Shown: positions 8,846 through 17,620 of the stretch, piece by piece
How the letters are laid out: the number at the start of each line of letters is the position of its first letter
Position numbering within the stretch: position 1 is the first letter of the stretch
From: Saprospiraceae bacterium
Lineage (GTDB): Bacteria; Bacteroidota; Bacteroidia; Chitinophagales; Saprospiraceae
Direction: 5' to 3'
Length of the DNA stretch: 64,000 nucleotides
Assembly (NCBI GenBank): GCA_013214355.1
Contig: JABSSL010000020.1
Coordinates: forward strand, 34,775 to 98,774
Made by a program: the position numbers and the translations under genes
Notes under the pieces: generated by a model
The model's input: the letters and a program-made list of their open reading frames with translations, nothing else
Databases searched by the model: none
What the model was told of the DNA's origin: nothing

Positions 8846-9817
8846 ATGACTATCACGACGTCCCTAGCTGGGAGTAAAAAAGCTTTTGCATTAAGCGTAC
8901 TTGAAGGACTACAGCGTACTCCAAAACAGATCTCTTCTAAATACTTCTACGATGAACATGGTGATCGGCTTTTCCAACAGATTATGCGGATGCCCAGCTA
9001 TTACCTGACGGATTCAGAATATGAGATTTTTGACCGTCAGAAAGGAGCAATTTTGCAGCATTTGGGCGACCACCCTTTTGACTTAATCGAGTTGGGTGCG
9101 GGTGATGGCCTGAAAACGAAAGTATTGCTTCGACATCTGCTCGAAAATGATATTTCTTTCAAATATCGTCCAGTCGATATCTCCTCCTCTGTTCTCAATA
9201 CCCTGCAGGAGTCCCTACGAACAGAGCTGCCGGATTTGGAAGTAGCCCCATTGCATGGAGAATACTTTCAGGTCTTGGAAGGATTACAACAGCTTGGCGA
9301 CCACCAAAAAAAGGTCATCTTCTTTCTAGGTGCAAATATTGGAAATCTTACTAGGGAAGAATCTCAGGCTTTTCTTAGTCAACTGAATAACTTACTAGCA
9401 CCTGGGGATATGCTCTTGTTAGGTGTTGACCTCAAGAAGGACCCTGCCGTGATTCTAGAAGCCTACAATGATGCCGAAGGCATAACTGCAGCTTTTAATC
9501 TTAATCTCCTGCATCGCATTAATCGAGAGTTGGATGGTAATTTCAAGGTGGATCAATTTAAGCATTGGGAGACCTATAACCCATTAACTGGAGAAACTAA
9601 GAGCTACATTGTGAGCAAGCTGCAACAAGAAGTAGAGATCGGAGCTATTTCCAGTATTATTCATTGTGATGCCTGGGAAGCCATCGAGGTAGAGCTTTCG
9701 CAAAAATATAGCGTCGAAGAAGTTCAACAACTGGCTAGAGTATCTGGCTTCCAGGTTGTTAAGAACTTTTTCGATTCTAAACGATACTTCATTGATACTT
9801 TGTGGATCAAATCTTAG
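8846..9817 (+). CDS. egtD: L-histidine N(alpha)-methyltransferase EgtD
   Basis: EgtD methylates histidine three times with S-adenosylmethionine to make hercynine, the substrate of EgtB. The 323-residue protein is full length. It shows SKYFYDEHGDRLFQQI and PSYYLTDSEYEI near the N terminus, the SAM loop IELGAGDGLKT (81-91), and FLGANIGNLTREE, whose Asn167 corresponds to the histidine-binding Asn of the mycobacterial enzyme. The C-terminal part has SYIVSKL and a YSVEEVQQLA helix. ATG at 8846 fits the family start. The order egtB-egtD with a 206-bp gap suggests one ergothioneine unit, perhaps with its own internal promoter. Confidence 0.93.
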   Translation: MTITTSLAGSKKAFALSVLEGLQRTPKQISSKYFYDEHGDRLFQQIMRMPSYYLTDSEYEIFDRQKGAILQHLGDHPFDLIELGAGDGLKTKVLLRHLLENDISFKYRPVDISSSVLNTLQESLRTELPDLEVAPLHGEYFQVLEGLQQLGDHQKKVIFFLGANIGNLTREESQAFLSQLNNLLAPGDMLLLGVDLKKDPAVILEAYNDAEGITAAFNLNLLHRINRELDGNFKVDQFKHWETYNPLTGETKSYIVSKLQQEVEIGAISSIIHCDAWEAIEVELSQKYSVEEVQQLARVSGFQVVKNFFDSKRYFIDTLWIKS

Positions 9818-9828
9818 ATGGACCGGAA

Positions 9829-9865
9829 ATCATCCCGAAGGGCAGCCTAGCACATTCGGGATGAT
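9829..9865. terminator. hairpin between egtD and the CPBP gene
   Basis: A perfect 11-bp inverted repeat (atcatcccgaa / ttcgggatgat, 9829-9839 with 9855-9865, 15-base loop) sits in the 60-bp gap between the convergent genes. There is no strong T-tract, so it is a probable bidirectional terminator rather than a textbook one. Confidence 0.6.
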
Positions 9866-9877
9866 CAATTACTTGTT

Positions 9878-10639
9878 TCAATTTTCACTAGTCCTTGGCC
9901 GACTCCAGAGCCACCAGCAGAACAGCGCATTAAATAGAATGCCCATCAATCCCACTTCTGGGCCATAAAACCAAGTGTTTTCTGCTCCCAAGGCTCCAGG
10001 CTGGGTGCCTGTTCCAAATAATTCATAGGCTAAAGGATTCCAAACTGCATGGCCCAAGGTTGGAACTAGGATCGAACCTGAGCGCCATCGCATCAAACCC
10101 CAAATCAAGCCCAACAACATTACGTTCACCAAGTAGATTGGGATTTGCCAATAGGGTAAACCGTAATCCGTGCCAGAGGTCACAGCAGAAATATGCCAGA
10201 TGACAAAAAATATACTAGTAGTAAGTAATGGCATCTTCTGATTGTCTTTCGCCGTAGTTGTAGCTGCCCATAGCCACCCGCGGAAGAACCCTTCTTCGGT
10301 GATCAGGGTCATCAACCATCCCGCAGCTATATAGATCGAAATGTTTCTAATCATCTTGGGCCAATCCACTGACCCTTCCAAAAAACCGGGCTGCAGGCTA
10401 GCAAATAAAGCACAGACCGTTAAAGCAAATAAGGGGTGCAGGAGCGCTTCACCATAGTGCCTCAGCCGTCCCCATTTTAGCCCTAATTCGGATCGAGTCT
10501 GACGACCAATTAGCCAAAACAGGAGGGTAAGGGCAAAAAGCGGAAGTGCACTAAAGTCAAAAAAGCCATTGAAATCCATGTAGGTCGTGATGGCAACCGC
10601 CAACAACATGGCTAGGAAAGGAAGTTGCGTTTTCTTCAT
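9878..10639 (-). CDS. CPBP family intramembrane metalloprotease
   Basis: The 253-residue membrane protein has about eight hydrophobic segments and the three conserved motifs of the CPBP (CAAX prenyl protease / bacteriocin-processing) family: EEGFFRGW (EExxxR), FFVIWHIS (FxxxH) and GHAVWNPLAY (HxxxN/B). These supply the glutamate and histidine ligands of the intramembrane active site. Family members cleave prenylated proteins, peptide pheromones or bacteriocins, or act as immunity proteins; nothing nearby points to a substrate. It is a single gene, divergent from the small 80-residue gene. Confidence 0.87.
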   Translation of the reverse strand: MKKTQLPFLAMLLAVAITTYMDFNGFFDFSALPLFALTLLFWLIGRQTRSELGLKWGRLRHYGEALLHPLFALTVCALFASLQPGFLEGSVDWPKMIRNISIYIAAGWLMTLITEEGFFRGWLWAATTTAKDNQKMPLLTTSIFFVIWHISAVTSGTDYGLPYWQIPIYLVNVMLLGLIWGLMRWRSGSILVPTLGHAVWNPLAYELFGTGTQPGALGAENTWFYGPEVGLMGILFNALFCWWLWSRPRTSEN

Positions 10640-10812
10640 ATGTCAGATTGTTTTGTTCCTTTCCTTTAGTGGACGCCTTTTTTTTGCATTGGGTTACAAC
10701 ATATGGGAAGGGGGCAGGCATCCAAGCATAATCTATACCTAGATTTTGGCCTAAATTCACGCAGACCTGCTAAATTGCAGGTTTTGAATCATTTTATGGA
10801 AAATTAGTGGGT

Positions 10813-11055
10813 ATGAAGTCCTTAAAATTGAGTTTGGTACAGAAGATCATGGCCACCACTGACCCTCAGGTGCTGGAAACCATTCGTCAGGTTTTGGAAG
10901 TTGAGGAAACTTCGCCCCCTTCTGTGTCGCCAGAACTACCCAGAACAGATCCGCTGGCGCACGCACTAGGTCTTGGGCGTACCGAGAAGAGCCTGGACTC
11001 GGACGCCGACGATTTACAACAATCGATCGATGATATTTTTAATCCGAAGGGATAA
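10813..11055 (+). CDS. small acidic hypothetical protein
   Basis: An 80-residue protein from the ATG at 10813; a GTG two codons upstream is possible. It starts with a basic amphipathic helix (MKSLKLSLVQKIMATTDPQVLETI) and ends in an acidic, helix-forming tail (DSDADDLQQSIDDIFNPKG). The N-terminal pattern recalls short Bacteroidota proteins annotated as antitoxin-like, in which a helical segment precedes a flexible tail. No toxin gene follows: the next gene is thyA on the other strand, only 5 bp past the stop. I do not recognise a family with certainty. Confidence 0.5.
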   Translation: MKSLKLSLVQKIMATTDPQVLETIRQVLEVEETSPPSVSPELPRTDPLAHALGLGRTEKSLDSDADDLQQSIDDIFNPKG

Positions 11056-11060
11056 TTAAT

Positions 11061-11855
11061 CTATACGGCTACTTTAGCCTTAATATGTGGATGAGGATCA
11101 TAATCTAGTAAGGTGAAATCTTCATATTGAAAACCAAAGATATCCCTGACCTCCGGATTCATCAGCATACGTGGTAAGGGACGAGGTTCCCTGGTCAATT
11201 GTAGGCGCGCTTGCTCTTCGTGATTGGAGTACAGATGTACATCCCCAAAGGTGATGATAAAATCTCCGGGCTCTAGATCACATACCTGGGCCATCATCAT
11301 GTTTAACAAAGCGTAGGAAGCAATATTAAAGGGTACACCTAGAAACACATCGGCAGATCGCTGATACATTTGACAGGACAATTTCCCATTTACTACGTAG
11401 AATTGGAACAAAGCATGGCATGGAGTAAGCGCCATTTGATCTAATTCACCCGCATTCCAAGCATTTACGATAATGCGGCGAGAATCGGGGTTGTTTTTGA
11501 TCAGGTTAACGGCTCTTTCAATCTGATTGACGGAGGTGCCATCAGGTTTTTGCCAAGCTACCCATTGTTTCCCGTAAATCGGGCCGAGATCTCCATTCTC
11601 ATCTGCCCATTCATTCCAGATCCGCACTCCATTTTCCTGCAAATATTTTACATTAGTGTCCCCTTTAAGGAACCATAGAAGTTCATATATAATAGACTTC
11701 AAATGTAACTTCTTGGTGGTGACAAGAGGAAATCCTTCTTGGAGATTAAATCGCATTTGATACCCGAAGATTGAGCGAGTACCCGTACCGGTTCTATCGC
11801 TCTTGATGGCACCATTATCTAGAATGTCTTGGAGAAGATTTAAATAGTTTTTCAT
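11061..11855 (-). CDS. thyA: thymidylate synthase ThyA
   Basis: ThyA methylates dUMP to dTMP using 5,10-methylenetetrahydrofolate. The 264-residue length equals that of the classical enzyme. Visible signatures are [12 protein letters not shown] near the N terminus, the active-site cysteine in [32 protein letters not shown], and [12 protein letters not shown] for nucleotide binding. The start [12 protein letters not shown] at 11855 is standard. A dihydrofolate reductase gene usually follows thyA, but none is next to it here. The gene converges with the small ORF 5 bp away and is divergent from the UbiD gene. Confidence 0.97.
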   Translation of the reverse strand: MKNYLNLLQDILDNGAIKSDRTGTGTRSIFGYQMRFNLQEGFPLVTTKKLHLKSIIYELLWFLKGDTNVKYLQENGVRIWNEWADENGDLGPIYGKQWVAWQKPDGTSVNQIERAVNLIKNNPDSRRIIVNAWNAGELDQMALTPCHALFQFYVVNGKLSCQMYQRSADVFLGVPFNIASYALLNMMMAQVCDLEPGDFIITFGDVHLYSNHEEQARLQLTREPRPLPRMLMNPEVRDIFGFQYEDFTLLDYDPHPHIKAKVAV

Positions 11856-11975
11856 AGGAAATGCTTACTTGTCGCAATAATACAAAACTTCCCTCAATTC
11901 CATTTGTTAAGAAGCCAGTCCAGAGCGGAAGTTCTTGGACGAAATTGCAATGCTGAATAAATTAGAAACTGTTTT

Positions 11976-13805
11976 ATGAGTTATAGTAGTCTGCGCGCTT
12001 GCGTGAATGACCTGGAGAAACACGGACATTTAGTACGAATAAAGACCGAACTAGACCCAAATCTAGAAATTGCAGAAGTACACCGGCGAATATTTGATGC
12101 CAAGGGGCCAGCCTTATTGTTTGAGCGAGTTAAGGGTAGCCCTTTTCAGGCGGCCTCAAATCTGTACGGAACCTACGAAAGGACTGATTTTATTTTTCGG
12201 AAGACTCTAGAGAAGGTGCAACGGGTGATTGAACTGAAGGCCGACCCTGCTAACTTCTTCAAAAATCCCTTACGTTATCTTGGGGCGCCCTTTACAGCCT
12301 TATCCGCCTTGCCAATGCGGAGCAGAATCGGCAGTCCCATCACCTATGGCACCACTACGATTGATCAACTTCCTCAAATCAAGTCTTGGCCCGATGATGG
12401 TGGCGCATTTGTCACCCTGCCACAGGTTTTTACGCTCCCTCCGTTCTCCAAGCAAATCATGCAGTCCAATTTGGGTATGTACCGGATTCAGCTGTCCGGG
12501 AATGATTATGTACTCAATGAGGAAGTAGGGATGCATTACCAGATTCATAGAGGTATCGGTGTTCATCACACCGAGTTCAACGAGACAGACGAACCATTTC
12601 GTGCCTCTATATTTGTGGGCGGCCCACCTTCGCATGCCTTTGCTGCCATCATGCCCTTACCTGAGGGCTTGTCCGAACTAACCTTCGCCGGAATGTTGGG
12701 GGGTCGACGCTTTCGGTACACCACACGTAATCAATTTCATCTTTCATCGGATGCAGATTTTGTAATTACTGGGATTATCCGAAAGGGAGAAAAGAAGTTG
12801 GAGGGGCCATTCGGGGATCATTTAGGCTATTATAGTTTAGCGCATCAGTTCCCGGTAATGGAAGTAGAAAATGTGTACTACCGTAAGGATCCGATCTGGC
12901 ACTTTACGGTAGTGGGTAGGCCTCCTCAGGAAGATTCCAGTTTTGGCTATCTAATCCATAAAATGGTTAAATTGCTGACGCCACAGGAGTTTCCAGGCAT
13001 CAAGGAAATTAATGCCGTGGATGCAGCCGGTGTACATCCCTTGCTGTTAGCCATCGGAACAGAGCGTTACATGCCGTTCCGTGATCCTAAGCCAGAAGAA
13101 ATCATTACCCAGGCTAACCGTATCTTGGGAACGGGACAAACCTCTTTGGCTAAATTCCTTTTTATTGCGGCATCGAATGACCATCCTGATCTAAACACCC
13201 ACGATATTCCAGGCTTTTTCCGGCATTTATTAGAACGGATTGATTGGCGGAGAGATTTGCACTTCCAAACCAATACAACTATCGACACTTTGGACTACTC
13301 TGGCTCTGGCTGGAATGCTGGTTCTAAGGTGGTAATAGCTTGTCATGGTCCAAAACTTAGAGAACTGGGCAGTGAACTCCCAACTGATTTACAGCTACCG
13401 GCTGGTTTCGAGACTCCTCGTTTTGTCCAGCCCGGTATTTTGGCGATCAAAGGGCCAGCATTTGACCCTAGTCAGCCATCAAAAGTAATGGATCAGTTGG
13501 TGCAGCATTTAGAACGTTATGACTGGACTAAAATACCGATGATAGTGATTTGTGATGACAGCCAGTTTTTGACGGAAACCTTAAATAATTTCCTTTGGGC
13601 AAGCTTTACTCGAGCCAATCCATCACATGACATATATGGATTGGGTAGCTCCGTGATCCATAAACATTGGGGTTGTACTGGTCCCCTAGTCATAGATGCC
13701 CGAATTAAGCCACATCATGCCCCACCTTTAATCACGGACAAGGCAGTAAGCAAAAGAGTCGATAAGTTATTTGCAAAAGGAGGTGAATTATATGGAATCA
13801 TTTAA
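11976..13805 (+). CDS. UbiD family decarboxylase
   Basis: The 609-residue protein is a prenylated-FMN-dependent (de)carboxylase. It has the UbiD start (SLRACVNDLEKHGHLVRI, GPALLFERVKG), the central flavin-binding region LGMYRIQLSGND and the motif EGPFGDHLGYYS (276-287), with the acidic residues used in catalysis. Family members act in ubiquinone or menaquinone synthesis or on aromatic and heteroaromatic acids. In Bacteroidota, orthologues of this size are often annotated as menaquinone-biosynthesis decarboxylases, which is plausible here beside NDH-2 respiration genes elsewhere in the window. The prenyl-FMN synthase UbiX is not in the window. ATG at 11976 has no rival. Confidence 0.88.
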   Translation: MSYSSLRACVNDLEKHGHLVRIKTELDPNLEIAEVHRRIFDAKGPALLFERVKGSPFQAASNLYGTYERTDFIFRKTLEKVQRVIELKADPANFFKNPLRYLGAPFTALSALPMRSRIGSPITYGTTTIDQLPQIKSWPDDGGAFVTLPQVFTLPPFSKQIMQSNLGMYRIQLSGNDYVLNEEVGMHYQIHRGIGVHHTEFNETDEPFRASIFVGGPPSHAFAAIMPLPEGLSELTFAGMLGGRRFRYTTRNQFHLSSDADFVITGIIRKGEKKLEGPFGDHLGYYSLAHQFPVMEVENVYYRKDPIWHFTVVGRPPQEDSSFGYLIHKMVKLLTPQEFPGIKEINAVDAAGVHPLLLAIGTERYMPFRDPKPEEIITQANRILGTGQTSLAKFLFIAASNDHPDLNTHDIPGFFRHLLERIDWRRDLHFQTNTTIDTLDYSGSGWNAGSKVVIACHGPKLRELGSELPTDLQLPAGFETPRFVQPGILAIKGPAFDPSQPSKVMDQLVQHLERYDWTKIPMIVICDDSQFLTETLNNFLWASFTRANPSHDIYGLGSSVIHKHWGCTGPLVIDARIKPHHAPPLITDKAVSKRVDKLFAKGGELYGII

Positions 13806-13912
13806 GTAGTGTGACCGTCGTAAAGAATCCGGTATTTTCTGAGGTAAAATTTGCATTATCTAAGGCTAAAACATAATTTACCGTCTTGGAATTGATCCTA
13901 TCTTGAATCGAA

Positions 13913-14968
13913 ATGTTTGCTGAAAAACACTATCCTGACATGATGGTTCCCGAAGAGCTTGACGCCTATTTGGCGCGAGGGTGGTATCGTATGGGGCAAA
14001 CAATCTTTACAACACATTTTCTTTGTTTCAACCACCAATTCTTTTCTGCCATTTGGATTCGGCTTTCCTTGGAAGGTTACCATTTTCGCAAGAGCTTACG
14101 CAAGATCATTCGGAATAATCAATCGGAGTTTCATACGGAAATTCGCAGGGCTTTCATTGATTCGGAGAAGGAACACCTTTACCAGAAATACAAAGCATCT
14201 TTTCGGGGAGTACTCGCGCCAAGCCTAAAGGATTCACTGTTAGATGGAGAGGATTTCAACATCTATGATACCTTTGAGGTTTCGGTGTACAAGGATAACC
14301 GCTTAATTGCAGCTAGTTTTTTTGATCAAGGCAGAGATAGCGTAGCCAGTATCATGGGTATTTATGACCCCGATTACCAAAAGAATAGTTTAGGTTTCTA
14401 CACCATGCTAATGGAAATTTCCTTCTGCATGGAAAAAAACCTTCCTTATTATTATCCGGGCTACATTGTGCCAGGGTATCCACGCTTTGACTATAAATTA
14501 CGGATCGGGGAAGTTGAATACTACGATTTACGTTCCTATACTTGGCAGTCCTTCGCTAGCTTACACTCGCAGGATATTCCCTTGACCAAGATGCGTAATC
14601 AACTAGGGCAACTGGAGCACTTCTTGAACAAAAGACAGGGCACTTGTAAGGTGCAATACTATCCATTATTTGAAGCGAACCTCTTTGGTTTCTGGAGAGC
14701 ACAGTACTTCGATTATCCTATCATGTTGAACTGCCTTCCGGAGCAATCCAAGCATTACTTTTTGCTCTGCGTATTCGATGTTCATGAAGAAGCCTATATG
14801 CTTTACCAATGTGCACCTTTTGAAGATTTGCACTTCTACTTCAATGAATCTTACTTGAAGAGTTTTGATCCAGATAACTACTTTACTAACCTCGTAATCA
14901 TCGATGAAGTACTGGCCAAAGAAAGAAAAATGGAGGATATGGCCGAGAAAATCCAAGAGCTTTTATAG
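13913..14968 (+). CDS. arginyl/leucyl-tRNA-protein transferase-like protein
   Basis: The 351-residue protein resembles Ate1/Bpt aminoacyl-tRNA-protein transferases. The N-terminal LDAYLARGWYRMGQTIFTTHF matches the family, although the usual Cys-rich N-terminal cluster is reduced. The C-terminal GNAT-like half has DTFEVSVYKDNRLIAASFFD, GFYTMLMEI and the hallmark YYYPGYIVPGYPRFDYKL. Such enzymes attach an amino acid from tRNA to protein N termini and so mark them for ClpS/ClpAP degradation (N-degron pathway). The last ~130 residues form an extra domain beyond the catalytic fold. It stands alone, 107 bp after the UbiD gene. The amino acid donor cannot be deduced from sequence. Confidence 0.75.
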   Translation: MFAEKHYPDMMVPEELDAYLARGWYRMGQTIFTTHFLCFNHQFFSAIWIRLSLEGYHFRKSLRKIIRNNQSEFHTEIRRAFIDSEKEHLYQKYKASFRGVLAPSLKDSLLDGEDFNIYDTFEVSVYKDNRLIAASFFDQGRDSVASIMGIYDPDYQKNSLGFYTMLMEISFCMEKNLPYYYPGYIVPGYPRFDYKLRIGEVEYYDLRSYTWQSFASLHSQDIPLTKMRNQLGQLEHFLNKRQGTCKVQYYPLFEANLFGFWRAQYFDYPIMLNCLPEQSKHYFLLCVFDVHEEAYMLYQCAPFEDLHFYFNESYLKSFDPDNYFTNLVIIDEVLAKERKMEDMAEKIQELL

Positions 14969-15163
14969 TACTTCGACACAACCTTTGGTTAAACTTAAGC
15001 CCCTGGTTATCAACTCATAAGTAAGACTCCCTGTAACTTCCTATCACAGACGACCATCAAGCTACGCTTTGCAGAACTTTCTTCCAGTTAGCTTGTTTTG
15101 CAACTATACCATCTATCCCAAGTAGTTCCTAAAGATTTTGATCGATATCAAAATGCTAAAAAC

Positions 15164-16564
15164 ATGAAAACTCGCTTTGCGCTTACTCTGTTTGCCTTGC
15201 TCTTTTTATTGGCTTGCAACACCTATAAAAACCTTCCTGAGGCCGAAGGAAGCCTTCCCTATAAGGTCGTGAAGATCCCCCCAAGTGAGCAACAATTAGA
15301 TGGAGATCCCGAGGCAGGGTTCGATTTCTTAATAAATGGCGATTATATCGGCTCAGGCGTGCCATATGGCTTGTTCAAAAGGCAGATGCTAAAGGAACCA
15401 GACACCATTCTGGGCCGTAAGGGGCTTAACGAGAGAGTTCCATATGCGGTAACAGCCTTTAGAGCACCCAATGGCCAAAAGGTCGTTAATGGGAATTGCC
15501 TCACTTGTCACGCCAGTCCTTTTCAAGGTGAAATCGTTATCGGTATGGGGAACAGTTTTTCAGATTATCGGCGCAACCTAACTACCATGGCAAAGCTGAT
15601 TAACTTTGGTATGAACCTAAAGTACAAAAAGTCAGCAGCTGAATATCAGGCTTATGAAGCCTTTGGCAAGTACTTCAGAGAAATGGCTCCGCACATCGAA
15701 ACCAATCAAGCAGGAGCCAACCCCGCCTTCCGCCTCGCCGAGGCCTGTATGATGCATCGTGATCCGGTAGATCTCACTTATGTGAAGGAGCCCAACTATG
15801 AAATGAATAAGTATCCGATCGCCACGGATGTTCCAGCACTTTGGCATGTTAAGAAGAAGAATGCCCTTTATTACAACGGTATTGGAAGAGGTGATTTTAC
15901 GAAATTATTGTTTCAGGCCTCCGTCCTGGGCATCCCGGACAGTGCTGCGGCACGCAAGGCTGTGACGGGCTTCAAAGACGTACTAGCCTGGCTTCGATCC
16001 CTGGAACCGCCCACTTACCCCAAGGCCGTCAATCAAGATTTGGTAGCAAAAGGGGAAATACTGTTTGAAAAGACTTGTAGCAATTGCCATGGCACCTACG
16101 GAGAAAATGAAACCTACCCCAACAAGTTAGTAGCCCTTGAGGAGGTCAAAACAGACCCCTTATATGCCAAATACGCTTATACTTCTGGCATCGTGGAATG
16201 GTACAACAACAGTTGGTTTGCCCAATCCAGTCCACGCTCCTATTTTGAACCGGAATTGGCTTATATGGCTCCGCCCTTAGACGGAATTTGGGCAACAGCG
16301 CCCTATTTCCACAATGGCTCAGTACCCAATCTGGATGCCGTACTCAATAGCAAAGCACGTCCTCAGTATTGGAGTAGAACGGGGGAAGATGCAGCTTACG
16401 ACTATACCCATGTGGGTTGGGTATATCAAATTCAAGAAAAGCCGACAGGGAAATGGACGTTTAATACTGATCTTCCTGGTTACAGCAACAAGGGCCATTA
16501 CTTCGGAGATGAATTTACCCGGGATGAAAGGCAGGCGGTGGTGGAATACCTAAAGACGCTTTAA
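15164..16564 (+). CDS. di-haem cytochrome c lipoprotein
   Basis: I start at the ATG at 15164, which gives a lipoprotein signal (MKTRFALTLFALLFLLACN, lipobox LLAC, Cys16-18 region); the frame is open upstream without a signal. The 466-residue product has two CxxCH haem-binding sites: NCLTCHASPF near residue 112 and TCSNCHGTY near 305. The second lies in a C-terminal c-type cytochrome domain, with later Met/His ligand candidates (LAYMAPPLDGIWA, APYFHNGSVPNL). The APYFHNGSVPNL motif is shared with di-haem thiol oxidoreductase and peroxidase-like cytochromes. It is probably an outer or periplasmic electron carrier or oxidase; the partner is unknown. Confidence 0.83.
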   Translation: MKTRFALTLFALLFLLACNTYKNLPEAEGSLPYKVVKIPPSEQQLDGDPEAGFDFLINGDYIGSGVPYGLFKRQMLKEPDTILGRKGLNERVPYAVTAFRAPNGQKVVNGNCLTCHASPFQGEIVIGMGNSFSDYRRNLTTMAKLINFGMNLKYKKSAAEYQAYEAFGKYFREMAPHIETNQAGANPAFRLAEACMMHRDPVDLTYVKEPNYEMNKYPIATDVPALWHVKKKNALYYNGIGRGDFTKLLFQASVLGIPDSAAARKAVTGFKDVLAWLRSLEPPTYPKAVNQDLVAKGEILFEKTCSNCHGTYGENETYPNKLVALEEVKTDPLYAKYAYTSGIVEWYNNSWFAQSSPRSYFEPELAYMAPPLDGIWATAPYFHNGSVPNLDAVLNSKARPQYWSRTGEDAAYDYTHVGWVYQIQEKPTGKWTFNTDLPGYSNKGHYFGDEFTRDERQAVVEYLKTL

Positions 16565-16768
16565 CCGAAGACTTCCTGTAATTTCAACTTCTGCGGTAGC
16601 AATTGTCAAGGAAGGGATTATCTTTGCCAGCACAATCAATTCTTCTTGCACGGTTTTTGCAGCTAGTCTTTCTGTGAAAAAAATGGAGTCCAACAGCAGC
16701 AAAGCTTAGCGCTAAGGACCTGAATCAAAAAGACAATAATTATCCAAGAACCAAATAATCAATAGAAA

Positions 16769-17365
16769 ATGAAGAAATTAATGCTTTCGCTCTGTCTCCT
16801 GATGACTTTCCTTATCAATGACTTGAGTGCTCAAAACAAAGTAAACGAATCCTTTAAGCAACCCATTAATGAACGTATTGCACAGTTCTTCGATGCCACG
16901 GCAAAAAAGGATTGGATGGGTGTATTGGATCTCACCTATGACTCCCTGTTTAACCTCGTACCAAAAGAGCAAATGGCCATGCTTTTCCAACAGATGGAGG
17001 CCGAAGGTATGGAGATTAACATGGGTAAGTTCGAAGTGGTAGATTTTATTGGACAAGTCGATACAAAGGACAAACACTTTGTCAACATCAACTATGCCAT
17101 GGAATTGGGCATGAAGTTTTCGGGAGAAAGCTTTAGTGATGAAAATGTCATGAACTACATGAAAACCACCTTTGAAACTACCTACGGGGCGGAAAACGTG
17201 GATTATAACAAAGAAGAAAGTAGTTTTTTGATCAAAGCCAATAAGAACCTATTTGCTATTGCGCCACTCAAGACGCAGGAATGGAAGTTCCTAGAGAATA
17301 ATGCCGAACAGCAAGTAATCTTATCCCAGATTATCCCAGAGGAGGTCCGTAAATCTTTTGAATAA
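16769..17365 (+). CDS. secreted hypothetical protein
   Basis: The 198-residue product has a clear signal peptide (MKKLMLSLCLLMTFLINDLSAQ, cleaved after LSA). The mature protein is predicted to be alpha+beta, reminiscent of the NTF2/DUF3887-like fold: a first helix with FFDATAKKDWMGVLDLTYDSLF, central strands around FEVVDFIGQV and INYAMELG, and a last strand ending QEWKFLENN. It has no cysteines after the signal and no sorting tail, so a periplasmic place is most likely. I do not recognise a named family. A hairpin terminator follows 24 bp after the stop. Confidence 0.7.
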   Translation: MKKLMLSLCLLMTFLINDLSAQNKVNESFKQPINERIAQFFDATAKKDWMGVLDLTYDSLFNLVPKEQMAMLFQQMEAEGMEINMGKFEVVDFIGQVDTKDKHFVNINYAMELGMKFSGESFSDENVMNYMKTTFETTYGAENVDYNKEESSFLIKANKNLFAIAPLKTQEWKFLENNAEQQVILSQIIPEEVRKSFE

Positions 17366-17388
17366 AACGGGTTCTTTATAAAATACCG

Positions 17389-17408
17389 AAGGCTCTTCAC
17401 AGAGCCTT
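17389..17408 (+). terminator. hairpin terminator after the secreted protein gene
   Basis: A perfect 8-bp stem (aaggctct / agagcctt) with a four-base loop lies at 17389-17408, 24 bp after the stop at 17365. The 3' flank is C/T-rich, not a pure T-tract. Confidence 0.55.
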
Positions 17409-17620
17409 CCCCTCCCCTATCTTAACTTTAGGATGCGCTGCCAGTTTTTGTGTTTTAAGTCAACTATCCCGAAAGCTTTCGAGATTGATCAACATTCATT
17501 GTCAATATTTTACGATTTTCACTTTGAGTTGCCTGTTTAGCTGGATAGATCCGTCTGGCCAGCCGGATGGGACCACAAAAATTGTCAGAGAAGGAACTTC
17601 AGTACTAAAAAACACCACCT

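Noticed and set aside
16705..16716. 12-bp perfect palindrome cttagcgctaag
   Set aside because: It is isolated and short, not clearly placed at a promoter or terminator, and could arise by chance.
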